Numbered from the stretch's first letter, positions 15,907 through 23,871 are shown. The stretch is DNA of 64,000 nt from Streptomyces rishiriensis (GCF_003112535.1 NZ_BEWA01000005.1:416024-480023); one strand, 5' to 3'. The notes: generated from the letters alone by a model not told the origin. A program made the numbers and translations.

Positions 15907-17342
15907 GGTGCACCCACCTCCCAGCCGCTCGGGTGCGGGGCCTGCACGGTCCAGGCGGCCGCGTGCGGCTGCCCTGCCCTCCACGGGCTGTAGGGGGCGC
16001 CGATGGTGACGTCAACGTCGTCGTGGGATCCGAGTACGGCGCCGCTGGCGGTGAGCGCGGCCGTGGCGGCGAACGCCGCAGATCCTGCGGTCGCTGCCGT
16101 CCCTGCCGCCGCGAGCACCGCAGCAGCGTCCAGCGTGACCCCTACCGCCGCCGTCCGGACACCGGCGGCGGCGAGTCCCGCCCTGGCAGTGAGGGTGGCG
16201 GTGCCGAGCACGGGCGGCGCGCCGGTCGTCCCTTCGGCGGTGAGCGTGGCCGTCGCGGTCAGGGCGGCGGTCCCGCTGTAGCCGGCCTGCCCTTGCGCGG
16301 TCAGGCTGGCGGTCGCGTCCAGGCCGGCGGTGGTCGAGGCGCCGCGCAGTCCGGTCGCTGCGAGGCTCGCTTCGGCCGCGAGCGCCCCGTCGGCGGATGC
16401 GGCCCTCTGCCCGGTGGCTGTGAGGTCTGCTTCGGCGGCGAGCGCTACGCCCGCGCTGGCGCCGACCGCGCCTGCGGCGGCCAGGTCGGCTGAGGCGGCG
16501 AGGCCTGCGTCGCTCGACGCGCTCCGGACGCCGTCTGCGGCGAGGCTCGCCGACGCGGCCAGTGCGGCAGTCCCGGTTGTGGTGCGGGTGCCGCCTGCCG
16601 TGAGGGCGGCGGTGGCGGTCAGGCTCGTGTCGCCGCTGGCGGCCCGGACTCCGTCTGCAGTGAGGCCGGCCGTAACAGTCAGCGCTGCGGCACCTGCTGC
16701 GGCTCGCTGGCCGGAGGTGGCCAGGCTGGCGGTCGCGGTGAGCGCAGAGGCTCCCGCAGTACTGCGCGCACCGGCCGCGGACAGCGTGGCGCTGCCCGAG
16801 AGGGCCGCGTCGCCCGTGGTGCCGGAGGTGACGTCCCCCGCGGCGAAGTCGTCGAACTTGATCGCAGATGACGACTCGGAGCGCAGGCCGACGCTGGTCC
16901 CAGTGGGCACATTGGTGTCGGTGACCGAGACTCTCTGGATGCCGTTGACGAAGCCTTTGATGGTGCTGCCGACGGCCTGAATCTTCGCGACGTCGCCCGG
17001 CGCGGCGGCCACGGCGTAGCTGCCGATGCTGGTGAAGCTGCCACCGACGACGCTGAACAGGGTCCAGTTCGACCCGTCATTCCTCCACAGGTAGCCCTGG
17101 CTGATGTTCGAGTTGCCGCGGCACCACACGCCGTGGCTGACCGCCCCCGTGGCGGCGATCGTGACCTGCGCGTAGTGGTCGTTGGTGGCCATCGCCCCGG
17201 CAGCGCGCAGGATGATCGTGCCGCCCGCCGAGCCGGGGCTCAACTGGCTGGAGACGATCGACCAGTCGCCGGAGACCTCGACCCAGCTGGCACCGAGGCT
17301 GGTGGAGTTGGCCCGGTTGAAGTCGTCGGTGAAGGTCGTCAT
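15900..17342 (-). CDS. Tail-fibre-like protein: lectin-type domain plus 20-residue repeats
   Basis: 480 residues. Positions 1 to about 170 (MTTFTDDFNRANSTSLGASW, then GVWCRGNSNISQGYLWRN) resemble a concanavalin-like jelly-roll carbohydrate-binding domain. Residues about 175-440 consist of around thirteen tandem units of 20 residues, of the type ALTATASLTAxGxRxASG, ending in VDVTIGAPYSPWRAGQ. The repeats probably form a fibrous stalk. A role in binding the host wall is likely. Tail fibres usually lie after the tape measure, so its position upstream of the terminase, beside sugar enzymes, is unusual. Confidence 0.75.
   Translation of the reverse strand: MTTFTDDFNRANSTSLGASWVEVSGDWSIVSSQLSPGSAGGTIILRAAGAMATNDHYAQVTIAATGAVSHGVWCRGNSNISQGYLWRNDGSNWTLFSVVGGSFTSIGSYAVAAAPGDVAKIQAVGSTIKGFVNGIQRVSVTDTNVPTGTSVGLRSESSSAIKFDDFAAGDVTSGTTGDAALSGSATLSAAGARSTAGASALTATASLATSGQRAAAGAAALTVTAGLTADGVRAASGDTSLTATAALTAGGTRTTTGTAALAASASLAADGVRSASSDAGLAASADLAAAGAVGASAGVALAAEADLTATGQRAASADGALAAEASLAATGLRGASTTAGLDATASLTAQGQAGYSGTAALTATATLTAEGTTGAPPVLGTATLTARAGLAAAGVRTAAVGVTLDAAAVLAAAGTAATAGSAAFAATAALTASGAVLGSHDDVDVTIGAPYSPWRAGQPHAAAWTVQAPHPSGWEVGAPC
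16000..16815 (-). repeat. Tandem 60-bp coding repeats in fibre gene
   Basis: About thirteen 60-bp units encoding 20-residue Ala/Thr/Leu/Gly-rich repeats. Unit boundaries can be set at the recurring Gly followed by a variable Arg/Thr and Ala-Ser-Gly. Units are divergent at DNA level, which argues for long-standing selection rather than recent expansion. One unit near 16.2 kb is one or two residues longer. Confidence 0.7.
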
Positions 17343-17360
17343 GGCGACGCCTCCAGGCCG

Positions 17361-17768
17361 CTACGCGGATTGCGGAGTGAGCGCTACCCCGAGCGTGGAC
17401 AGGGTGAAGGTGTCCGCGGACGCCCAGGCCTTCGACGCGGTCAGGGCGACCGAGAACAGAAACGTCCCAGCGCTCGACGCCGTCCACACGGAGATATGAG
17501 TGAGCGTCTCCGACGTGCCGCCGTTCGTCCACGCCGACGGCGGCGTGCCCAGCGACAGCGCCGATCCCGACGACGAGGACGAGAAGACGAAGCTGTTGCG
17601 GGTCGTCGAACCGACGCTGACGTTGGCGGTACCGGCCGCGCCCGGGTCGCCGGTGTGCAGCTGGACGAACGTCCCGGCGACCGCGCTGTAAGCGGCGCCG
17701 CCGTTGCCGGTCGTGCGGAGCGTGTTGAGCCAGCCGGACACCAGGCTGGGGGCGAGTCCTGCGGTCAC
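17361..17768 (-). CDS. Tail protein, Gp80-like domain
   Basis: 135 residues from GTG 17768, GTGA-overlapping the previous stop. The sequence MTAGLAPSLVSGWLNTL, then FVQLHTGDPGAAGTANVSV and THISVWTASSAGTFLFSVAL, follows the pattern of small actinophage tail-associated proteins (Gp80-like). The HTGDPG motif and the beta-rich C terminus are typical. It probably assembles with the following fibre-like protein. Confidence 0.7.
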   Translation of the reverse strand: MTAGLAPSLVSGWLNTLRTTGNGGAAYSAVAGTFVQLHTGDPGAAGTANVSVGSTTRNSFVFSSSSSGSALSLGTPPSAWTNGGTSETLTHISVWTASSAGTFLFSVALTASKAWASADTFTLSTLGVALTPQSA

Positions 17769-17869
17769 TGCTCAGCCTCCTCAGGCTCCGGGTCGATGGC
17801 GTCGGGTTCGGGCTGGGCCGGGGTTACCTCGCCGGAGGCCTCCAGCCGCAGCACGTACTCATCGGGCAT
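17765..17869 (-). CDS. 34-residue acidic protein
   Basis: ATG 17869 has GGAGG seven bases upstream, and the stop overlaps the next start as GTGA. The product begins MPDEYVLRLEASGEVTPA and is Glu/Pro-rich. Coupling on one side and the ribosome site on the other support translation. Function unknown; it may simply feed ribosomes to the tail gene. Confidence 0.55.
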   Translation of the reverse strand: MPDEYVLRLEASGEVTPAQPEPDAIDPEPEEAEQ

Positions 17870-17929
17870 CGCAGCCTCCAGACGGGGAGTCCCGCCGTCC
17901 ACGACGGGGTGGCAGGGACGACGGGACGA

Positions 17930-18157
17930 TCAGGCGGCGCGGGATGGACGACCGGGCTTGACCTGTGCGGCGGCCTCGACAGTCGGCAGGTGGTAGAGCG
18001 GCTGACCGCCTTCGAGGCGGACGCGCTCGATCTTCCCTCTGCTCTCCCAGACGCGGATGGTGCCGGGTTTCACGCCGGCCGCCCGCGCGGCTTCCCAGAT
18101 GTCGCCGAGGTCGCGCTGATACAGCGCGTGCAGCTCGGGGTTGGGGAAGGTCGGCAT
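17930..18157 (-). CDS. Helix-turn-helix DNA-binding protein (phage type)
   Basis: 75 residues from ATG 18157 (MPTFPNPELHALYQRDLG) with GGGAGGTGGC upstream. The segment IWEAARAAGVKPGTIRVWES followed by RGKIERVRLEGGQPLYHLPT is a MerR/excisionase-type winged helix. As the first gene of the run leading into the structural genes it could be a late-gene activator. This is inferred from position only. Confidence 0.7.
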   Translation of the reverse strand: MPTFPNPELHALYQRDLGDIWEAARAAGVKPGTIRVWESRGKIERVRLEGGQPLYHLPTVEAAAQVKPGRPSRAA

Positions 18158-18284
18158 GCCACCTCCCGGTATGCGAGAACCCTCGCCGGGATGCTCACGG
18201 CGGGGGTTCGGGATGCGCTTGCGACGGGTGTTCCACCATCGATTCCGGAGGTTACAGTTTGAGCGATCAACTAGCAAGTAGGTG
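18158..18284 (-). promoter_or_regulatory. Intergenic region with candidate minus-strand promoter and inverted repeat
   Basis: On the minus strand a TTGCTA and a TAACCT are separated by 17 bases, a possible sigma-type promoter for the HTH gene at 18157. An inverted repeat CTAGCA-AGTAGG-TGCTAG (18271-18288) overlaps the stop of the upstream gene and could be an operator or half of a terminator. Supported only by eye. Confidence 0.4.
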
Positions 18285-18611
18285 CTAGCAGTCGTCCTCG
18301 CACCCGCAGTCCTCGGGGAGCTGTTGGCAGTACGGACAGCGCCAGCAGTCGCAGCCGCACGGGCGCAGAAGGCCCACGCAGGAGCACTGGCACATGCCCT
18401 CGCCGCACGGTTCCTCCTCGACCTCATGGTCAGTGACGGTGTCATCGGTGGTGGCAAACCAGTCGCGCCCCTTGCGGGCGCTGTCCTGGCGGACCCAGTC
18501 GGCGATGAGGGTGCGGGCTTCGGCCTCGGATGAGGCGCGGACGGTTCCGGCGGCTTCGCCATCATTGTGCTTGCCGTCGCCGACAACTGCCGACCAGTGG
18601 TAGGTCTTCAC
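18285..18611 (-). CDS. Cysteine-rich C-terminal protein (108 aa)
   Basis: From GTG 18611 (VKTYHWSAVVGDGKHND), GTGA-overlapping the upstream stop. The N-terminal ~65 residues look like a small alpha/beta domain. The last ~42 residues contain 12 cysteines in CxC and CxxC spacing (CQCSC, CGCDCWRCPYC, CGCEDDC). This suggests multiple zinc or other metal sites, somewhat metallothionein-like. No family recognised. Confidence 0.7.
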   Translation of the reverse strand: MKTYHWSAVVGDGKHNDGEAAGTVRASSEAEARTLIADWVRQDSARKGRDWFATTDDTVTDHEVEEEPCGEGMCQCSCVGLLRPCGCDCWRCPYCQQLPEDCGCEDDC

Positions 18612-18805
18612 CGCGCCCAGCGGCGGGGCTCGCATTCGGCGGCGGCACCGAGGATCTGAAAGGCGATCTCCTGTTCGTCGAATCCGGCTTTCTTGGCCTG
18701 CTCGACGAGCTTGTCGGCGGCCTTCTTGCTGCCGCGGCCGAGGATTCCGCCGCGCTGGAGCTGGCGGCCGGCTTCGCGGATCTGTTCGGGGGTGGGCTTG
18801 GGCAT
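18608..18805 (-). CDS. Small hypothetical protein (65 aa)
   Basis: ATG 18805 (MPKPTPEQIREAGRQLQRG). Two helical segments, the second around KKAADKLVEQAKKAGFDEQE. It ends in a GTGA overlap with the Cys-rich gene. No known family recognised. Confidence 0.6.
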   Translation of the reverse strand: MPKPTPEQIREAGRQLQRGGILGRGSKKAADKLVEQAKKAGFDEQEIAFQILGAAAECEPRRWAR

Positions 18806-18813
18806 GGGTCTCC

Positions 18814-19311
18814 TTAGAGGTTGCGGGCGTGGGCGAGTTCGGCGGCGCGGTCGAGGTATCGGTCGGCGAGGTGGAGGGTGGCGCGCTGGTCGTTCCATGC
18901 GGGCACGGAGGTCGCGTCCGGGAAGTCGCGGCGAATCGCTTCGAAGAGGACGGTGACGGCGTCGTCGGCAGCCCCGGCGCTGGCGGCGGCCCGGATGGCT
19001 CCCATGAGGCAGACGGCGCCCTGTTCGTCGCGGAGCGCTCCGGCGCACCAGCCGTTGTTCTGCAGGTGGTTGCGGGCCCGCCACAGGGTGGCGGCTACGG
19101 GCGTCGGGTAGGGGCACGGCGCGATGGCAGGGGTGCGAAGGGGGGCGGCGTCGACGTGCGGGATGGGGTCGATGGGGATATGGGCGGCGTTGACCTCGAT
19201 GGCGGCGGAGGCGTTGGCGAGGCGCACGTTCATGGCGGCCTCGGCGAGGGCGAGCCGGGTCTCGAAGTCGAGGGCTGGCGCCGCGGCGGGGGACAGGACT
19301 GCGGTGGTCAC
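18814..19311 (-). CDS. DUF6197-like protein
   Basis: 165 residues from GTG 19311, GTGA-coupled to the gene before. The pattern LWRARNHLQNNGWCAGALRD followed by GAVCLMGAIRAAASAG is the DUF6197 signature, found in many Streptomyces phages and integrated elements. The C-terminal part (SVPAWNDQRATLHLADRYLD) also fits. The function of the family is not known. Confidence 0.75.
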   Translation of the reverse strand: MTTAVLSPAAAPALDFETRLALAEAAMNVRLANASAAIEVNAAHIPIDPIPHVDAAPLRTPAIAPCPYPTPVAATLWRARNHLQNNGWCAGALRDEQGAVCLMGAIRAAASAGAADDAVTVLFEAIRRDFPDATSVPAWNDQRATLHLADRYLDRAAELAHARNL

Positions 19312-19493
19312 CGGCTGGCCTCGCCGTTCCCGCGGCACTCCTTGCAGGGCACGACCCGCTGGACGCCGCCGAACGCGGTGTAGAGGACGCCGTTGCCGGT
19401 GCACTGCCAGCACAGTCCCTTGGCGGTCGCTTCGCCCGGGGAGAGGGCGCCGTTCCGGGCCTCCCACTGCTGGTCCGTCATGCGTGATGCCAT
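19308..19493 (-). CDS. Small CxxCxGxG zinc-ribbon protein
   Basis: 61 residues from ATG 19493 (MASRMTDQQWEARNGALS), with AGGAGAT about nine bases upstream. CWQCTGNG and CKECRGNG form a DnaJ-like zinc-binding pair. Its upstream leader is nearly identical to that of the gene starting at 19774. Function unknown. Confidence 0.7.
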   Translation of the reverse strand: MASRMTDQQWEARNGALSPGEATAKGLCWQCTGNGVLYTAFGGVQRVVPCKECRGNGEASR

Positions 19494-19534
19494 GATGGTG
19501 ATCTCCTGTTCGGTCTGGTTCGGGCAGGGTGGGC

Positions 19535-19575
19535 GGGGCGCCCCTGGTCGCTTCCAGGCATTCGAGGGGCGCCCC
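19535..19575 (-). terminator. GGGGCGCCCC inverted pair
   Basis: GGGGCGCCCC occurs at 19535-19544 and again at 19566-19575, allowing a 10-bp stem between the 63-aa gene and the 61-aa gene. No T-run follows, so termination is uncertain. Confidence 0.4.
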
Positions 19576-19582
19576 GGCGGAG

Positions 19583-19774
19583 CTACAGGTCTTCGCCGAA
19601 GCGGACGGCCATGGTGGCGTCGAGGAGCTCGGCGGCTTCGCTTCCATCGGTGGTGCGGGTGTCGAAGCGGGCGGTGACCTCGCGGACGATGCGGTCGGTG
19701 GTGGCGCGGTCGCCCCGCCTCTTCGCGGCGACGTAGTCCTTCACGGACTGGTGCTTGTACTGTGCTGCGGCCAT
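19583..19774 (-). CDS. Small hypothetical protein (63 aa)
   Basis: MAAAQYKHQSVKDYVAAKRR at the N terminus, helical throughout, with AGGAGAT before ATG 19774. It ends AELLDATMAVRFGEDL. Only its regular gene structure supports it. Confidence 0.6.
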   Translation of the reverse strand: MAAAQYKHQSVKDYVAAKRRGDRATTDRIVREVTARFDTRTTDGSEAAELLDATMAVRFGEDL

Positions 19775-19809
19775 CGGATGATCTCCTGTTCGATCTGGTT
19801 CGGACGGGG

Positions 19810-20214
19810 TCAGACGCGCCAGCCGCCGAGGCGACGGCGGGTCTTCGGGTCGGAGCTGTCGCGGACCTGCTTCTCCAGGCCGCGGATCTCCGCCTCGTCG
19901 AGGACGGCCTCGTAGCCCTTCGGGAGCGGGCCGGCGACCTGCGGGGCGGGGGCGGCGACGTTGCGGACACCGGCGGGCGGCGCGTCATAGACGGGCCCGG
20001 CGAGGCGGCAGAGGTCGACGGCGCTGTAGCCGGACTCGGTGCACGGGCTGCCGGTGAAGGGCAGCCGGCTGGTGAAGACGTGGGTGGAGGCGAGGTAGGG
20101 GTCCTCGTAGGGGGCGATGTTGCGGGCGACCTTCAGGACGACGTAGTAGGGCTTGCCGAGCTTGACCTCGCGGGCGAACCGCTTCGCGTCGCCGGGCTTC
20201 CAGGACTTGGGCAT
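19810..20214 (-). CDS. Hypothetical protein of the transfer region (134 aa)
   Basis: Starts MPKSWKPGDAKRFAREVKLG at ATG 20214. The C-terminal DSSDPKTRRRLGGWRV resembles the DPVTRRRLGHWFVPA segment of the gene at 25745-25948, hinting at a shared short motif. The middle contains two cysteines (SPCTESGYSAVDLC). It is the first gene beyond the octamer array that follows the translocase gene. Unknown function. Confidence 0.6.
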   Translation of the reverse strand: MPKSWKPGDAKRFAREVKLGKPYYVVLKVARNIAPYEDPYLASTHVFTSRLPFTGSPCTESGYSAVDLCRLAGPVYDAPPAGVRNVAAPAPQVAGPLPKGYEAVLDEAEIRGLEKQVRDSSDPKTRRRLGGWRV

Positions 20215-20249
20215 GGGTGAGGCTCCGTTTCTGGTTTGCGGTGATTTGT

Positions 20250-20420
20250 TCCCGCTGATCAGGTCTGCTCAGCGGGCGTTTGCGCAGGTCAGGGCTGCTC
20301 TAGAGTCTGATCAGGGGGCGCTCAGAGCAGTCGGTGAGCAGGTCGTGAGCAGTAGCGTGAGCGGCTGTGACCTGCGGTTTTGCGGCCTGATCAGGGCTGA
20401 GCAGGTCCTGATCAGGGGTG
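20250..20420. repeat. Array of TGAKCAGG octamers (clt-like)
   Basis: About 220 bases between the translocase stop (20438) and the next start (20214) carry no gene. TGATCAGG occurs at 20256, 20308, 20388 and 20409, and TGAGCAGG at 20335 and 20398. Close variants lie at 20346 (TGAGCAGT), 20358 (TGAGCGGC) and 20368 (TGACCTGC), and an inverted copy at 20265-20272. From 20335 to 20409 the units step by 10-12 bases, about one helical turn. TraB translocases of Streptomyces plasmids bind 8-bp direct repeats in clt loci near traB. This layout fits such a site. Confidence 0.6.
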
Positions 20421-20437
20421 CATTCTTCGCGTAACGG

Positions 20438-22537
20438 TCACAACAGGGCGGTCAGCTTGGCGAGCTTGTAGCCCCGCGGGTTCTGCTCGTCACCGATCCG
20501 GCCGAGCGTCTCCGGGGATCCGGCGCCGCCCTCCTTCAGACGGGCCTTCACCTCGTCGACGGTCCACCCCATATAGGCGGTCTCGAAGTCGCGCAGGGCC
20601 AGCAGGAGCGCCTCGGTCTTCATCCGGTCGACGCCCGCCTTCTCCATGACAGCGACCGCGTCCTCGACGACCGCGCGCGCAGGCCCGGCGGCCAGCTGCG
20701 CGCGCACCGTCGGCGCGGCGTCACACAGCTTCAGCAGCTGGTCCCACGTGAGCAGCTCGACCGGGGCCGGCTTCTTGATGTCGCCGTCCTTGTCGTACTC
20801 CGCCTCGACGTACTCGGGCAGGTCGACGCCGCGCATCGCTTCGAGGCTGATCTGGTCGGGCTCGACGAAGCCGGCGTCCCTGCGCTCCTTGGCGAGCTTC
20901 CGCAGTGCCGCGGCGGGCGTCTCGTGCACCTTGTACTCGATCGGCTCGTCCGCCATGCCGGGAACGCCCTGGATGAAGATGTGGCCGGCATCCTTGGGGT
21001 CGGTGTCGGTGGCCGGGGACAGCTTGTGCGGCAGCCAGCCCTCCGCGACGGCTCCGTCGCCGAACAAGGCGCGGGTGTCGCCAACCTTGCACGGGCCGAC
21101 GGCCTTGAGGGCGACCATCTGGGCGAAGTTCTCCCCCAGGTAGGCCTTCTGGCCACCCTGGGACGCGATCTCGAGCTCGATCAGCTCCTTGCGACCCACC
21201 AGCAGCAGGTCGAACGCCAGCCTCTTCGCCAGCTCGGTCGCCTTGGGGAACTCGTCGAAGAAGATCGTGACGGCCGGGTGTTCGGCGCTGGCGATCCACT
21301 TCTTGCCCATGCCGAGCTTCTTACGGAGTCGGGCCCGAGCCTTGGACATGACGAGGAAGAACAGCAGGACGGCTTCGATCTGCTCGTTGGTGCGGGCGGT
21401 GAGGCGGACGCACTCGCCGAGGTCTTCGAGCCCGTCGCCGTGCGGGTCGAGATCGATGGTGATGTTGTCGCGGCATGCGGTGGTGCCCTCGGCGAGTGCT
21501 TGCAAGATGCCGGTCTTGCCGCCGCCGGACGCGGCAACCCACAGGCCCATGACGCCGGCCAGCGAGATGTCCAGCGGGTCACCGCCGACCGAGGTCCCGA
21601 TGCGGAATCGGTCGGTGATCGACAGGGACTTCGGCGCCCGGTAGGGCATGCCTGGGGCGGTGGCGAACGGGTCGCCCTCGACGAGGCGGAGGATGGCGCA
21701 GGCCCGGCGCTCGACCATGGGCTGCGGCCGGACGCCGTTGGTGGGCAGGTCAAACCGGGTCTCCAGGCCGCCAGCCTTGGCAATGATCACCTCTGGGGTG
21801 CCTTCGGAGACGCGGACCTTGCACTGCCAGCCCCACGGCTGCCGCTCCACGTCCCACACTTCGACGACCGGTACGTTCTCGGCGACCATCGCGAGGAGCA
21901 CGCACATCGCAGCCTGCTGCGGCGTCTCGGCGCGGCGGATCGGGAACGGCTTCGCACCTTCGGGAAGGTCGTCGAGCGTGACGGATCCGTGGCTGCGGAC
22001 CGTCTCGTCGGCGACCAGGCCGAGCACCTTGTCCGCGCCGGGCTGGCTGCGGTCGCGGCCATGGAAGGCGCCGAGTCCCCAGGCGCTCGCGGCGGCGGCC
22101 AGGTCGAGCCACAGGCTGCCGGTGGCGAGTCCGAACATGCCGCCCCCGGTGACGGCCGCGGCCACGCCGGCGGACTTGCCGGTGAAGGTGAGGCGGTGCC
22201 GCTTGTACTCGGCCCGCAGCCCGGCGCGCTGGGCCTTGAGGCGGGCTTCCCGGTCGACGTCGCCGGCGGCGTCGCGGATGGCCCGGTCGGTCGAGGCGAT
22301 CATCTGCGGGTAGTCGTCGTAGAAGCGGGTGAGCCAGCGGCGGCCGAGCTCCCGGTAGCCGCGGACAGTGTGCGGCAGCAGGGCCAGCTGGGCGACCCGG
22401 TTGGTGCGTTCGGCGATCACGCGGATGGAGGCGGCCGGCTTCCGGGTGGCCGCCTCGTCCTTGAAGACGGGCGTCACGGCGGGCGGCGGGACGAGCGACA
22501 GCATCGGGCGCTCATCGTCGGTCAGCGGGGTGGCCAT
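20438..22537 (-). CDS. FtsK/TraB-type DNA translocase
   Basis: 699 residues. Two hydrophobic helices lie around residues 122-160. The motor domain carries a Walker A AASGGGKT at about 335-342 and a Walker B TIFFDEF ending near 430. The C-terminal ~90 residues form a winged-helix-like domain (TEALLLALRDFETAYMGW, GSPETLGRIGDEQNPRGYKL), the DNA-recognition part in TraB and FtsK. In actinomycete conjugation such a protein alone moves double-stranded DNA between mycelial cells. The adjacent SpdB2-like gene and octamer array support transfer rather than chromosome segregation. Some Streptomyces phages also carry FtsK-like genes. Confidence 0.88.
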   Translation of the reverse strand: MATPLTDDERPMLSLVPPPAVTPVFKDEAATRKPAASIRVIAERTNRVAQLALLPHTVRGYRELGRRWLTRFYDDYPQMIASTDRAIRDAAGDVDREARLKAQRAGLRAEYKRHRLTFTGKSAGVAAAVTGGGMFGLATGSLWLDLAAAASAWGLGAFHGRDRSQPGADKVLGLVADETVRSHGSVTLDDLPEGAKPFPIRRAETPQQAAMCVLLAMVAENVPVVEVWDVERQPWGWQCKVRVSEGTPEVIIAKAGGLETRFDLPTNGVRPQPMVERRACAILRLVEGDPFATAPGMPYRAPKSLSITDRFRIGTSVGGDPLDISLAGVMGLWVAASGGGKTGILQALAEGTTACRDNITIDLDPHGDGLEDLGECVRLTARTNEQIEAVLLFFLVMSKARARLRKKLGMGKKWIASAEHPAVTIFFDEFPKATELAKRLAFDLLLVGRKELIELEIASQGGQKAYLGENFAQMVALKAVGPCKVGDTRALFGDGAVAEGWLPHKLSPATDTDPKDAGHIFIQGVPGMADEPIEYKVHETPAAALRKLAKERRDAGFVEPDQISLEAMRGVDLPEYVEAEYDKDGDIKKPAPVELLTWDQLLKLCDAAPTVRAQLAAGPARAVVEDAVAVMEKAGVDRMKTEALLLALRDFETAYMGWTVDEVKARLKEGGAGSPETLGRIGDEQNPRGYKLAKLTALL

Positions 22538-22546
22538 GACGGGTCC

Positions 22547-23647
22547 TTAGTGGTGGTGGCCGTTGACGGCGAGGCGGGTCCGGGCTTCGTGGCTGTGCTG
22601 CTTCTTCGCGACGTCGCCGAAGGGGACGCTGTCGCCCTTGGTGCGGCGGTGCGGCGGAGGCGGCTTCCGGGGCCCCTTCGAGGCCTTCTCCGGCGCCTTG
22701 TTCACGGAGGGGGATAGATCGCTTACGACCTGCGATTTTTTCGGCGTCTCGAACCGCTGCACGGGAGCCGGGTGGAGCAGCTCCAAGAGGCGGCCGCGAG
22801 TGCTCACTGGGGAACCGTTCGCGGCGTCCATCGCGGCGGCGTAGGCCTTGCTCGACGCGAGCTTCTCGCCGTGCAGGGCCGGGGTCATGCCGGGCGTCCG
22901 GGTGCCGTACTTGATTTCCCACGCGGCCGCGAAAGCGTTCTCGAACGACAGCGTGCCGTAGGGGGCCGCGGACACCAGTTGCTTCGCCAGGCCGACGACG
23001 TCCCCGTGGTCCTTGCGGCGCCTCTTCTCGTGCCGGGCGCGCGCCTTCTCCTCGGCCCGCTTCTTCGGATCGACGACGGACGCGGACAGGGTGGACACCC
23101 ATTGCCGGATTTCGAAGACAGCCGGGCCCATCACGGTGACGCCGGCCAGCCCCCACGCGACGGACGCGTTGGTCTCGGCGCCGTAGGTGTAGTTGATGCT
23201 GGCCGCGTAGCCGGCCGCGCCCATGGACAGGGCCCGCAGGAGCCACCGCACCCAGGCGGGCAGCTTCCGCTCGTCGGCGTAGGCGACGCCGGCGGCCATC
23301 ACCCAGGCGGCGCCTTCGAGGGCGAACGGCAGCGGCAGCAGCATCACGCTGATCTTCACGAAGTGCGCGACCTGCGCCGGCAGCGACGCCAGGGCGGACG
23401 CGGCGACGAGCGCGAGCGTGCCCTTGCGGTACACGTTGCCGGGGGTGAAGGTCTTCTCCCGGCGGGCGGCGCGGGCCTGGCGGCGGGCCGCGCGGTCGCG
23501 GCGCTGCTGCGCCTCGTCCTCGCGGCGTTCCTTCTTCGCCTCGCGCGCTTCCTTGCGGCGCAGCTCGGACTCGAACGCGCGGTCCTCGCGCCGCTGCTGG
23601 GCGTCGGCGACCTTGTCGGCGCGACGCTCCTCGAACCAGCTGCTCAC
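22547..23647 (-). CDS. DUF2637/SpdB2-like membrane protein
   Basis: 366 residues. A charged N-terminal coiled coil (about 1-70, with KEAREAKKERREDEAQQRRD) is followed by about four transmembrane helices (roughly 72-185, for example GTLALVAASALASLPAQVAH and WALGWGL-type segments near SINYTYGAETNASVAWGLAG). A basic cytoplasmic tail ends VNGHHH. This is the usual layout of SpdB2/DUF2637 proteins. They are encoded next to traB in Streptomyces plasmids and help intramycelial spread. It lies 9 bases upstream of the translocase gene. Confidence 0.8.
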   Translation of the reverse strand: MSSWFEERRADKVADAQQRREDRAFESELRRKEAREAKKERREDEAQQRRDRAARRQARAARREKTFTPGNVYRKGTLALVAASALASLPAQVAHFVKISVMLLPLPFALEGAAWVMAAGVAYADERKLPAWVRWLLRALSMGAAGYAASINYTYGAETNASVAWGLAGVTVMGPAVFEIRQWVSTLSASVVDPKKRAEEKARARHEKRRRKDHGDVVGLAKQLVSAAPYGTLSFENAFAAAWEIKYGTRTPGMTPALHGEKLASSKAYAAAMDAANGSPVSTRGRLLELLHPAPVQRFETPKKSQVVSDLSPSVNKAPEKASKGPRKPPPPHRRTKGDSVPFGDVAKKQHSHEARTRLAVNGHHH

Positions 23648-23670
23648 GGGTGATCAGTCCTCTCGGGGTG

Positions 23671-23871
23671 TCAGGCGGTGCGGGCGGGGGCGGGCCGGTG
23701 CGTCCGCCAGACAGCGATGGCGGCGAGCAGGAGCAGGGCGGGGCCGGGGATCGCGGTCAGGAGCGTGGCCGCGCCGACGCCGACGAGCACGACGGGGGTG
23801 GCGGCGGCCGGCCAGGTGCCGACGATCAGCAGGAAGAGGACAACGAGCGGCCAACGGAGCTTGCGGATCAT
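23671..23871 (-). CDS. Small membrane protein (Spd-like)
   Basis: 66 residues starting MIRKLRWPLVVLFLLIVGTW, with two transmembrane helices (second: LLTAIPGPALLLLAAIAVW) and a basic end. Small bitopic proteins of this kind accompany traB and spdB2 in Streptomyces transfer and spread operons. The exact family is not assigned. Confidence 0.7.
   Translation of the reverse strand: MIRKLRWPLVVLFLLIVGTWPAAATPVVLVGVGAATLLTAIPGPALLLLAAIAVWRTHRPAPARTA

Noticed and set aside
16000..16815. Regular repeats considered as a CRISPR array
   Set aside because: The 60-bp units are in-frame coding repeats without constant repeat and variable spacer structure.
20924..22717. 597-codon plus-strand frame opposite the translocase
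   Set aside because: Mirror of the Walker-motif-bearing minus-strand gene; no ribosome site and no motif.
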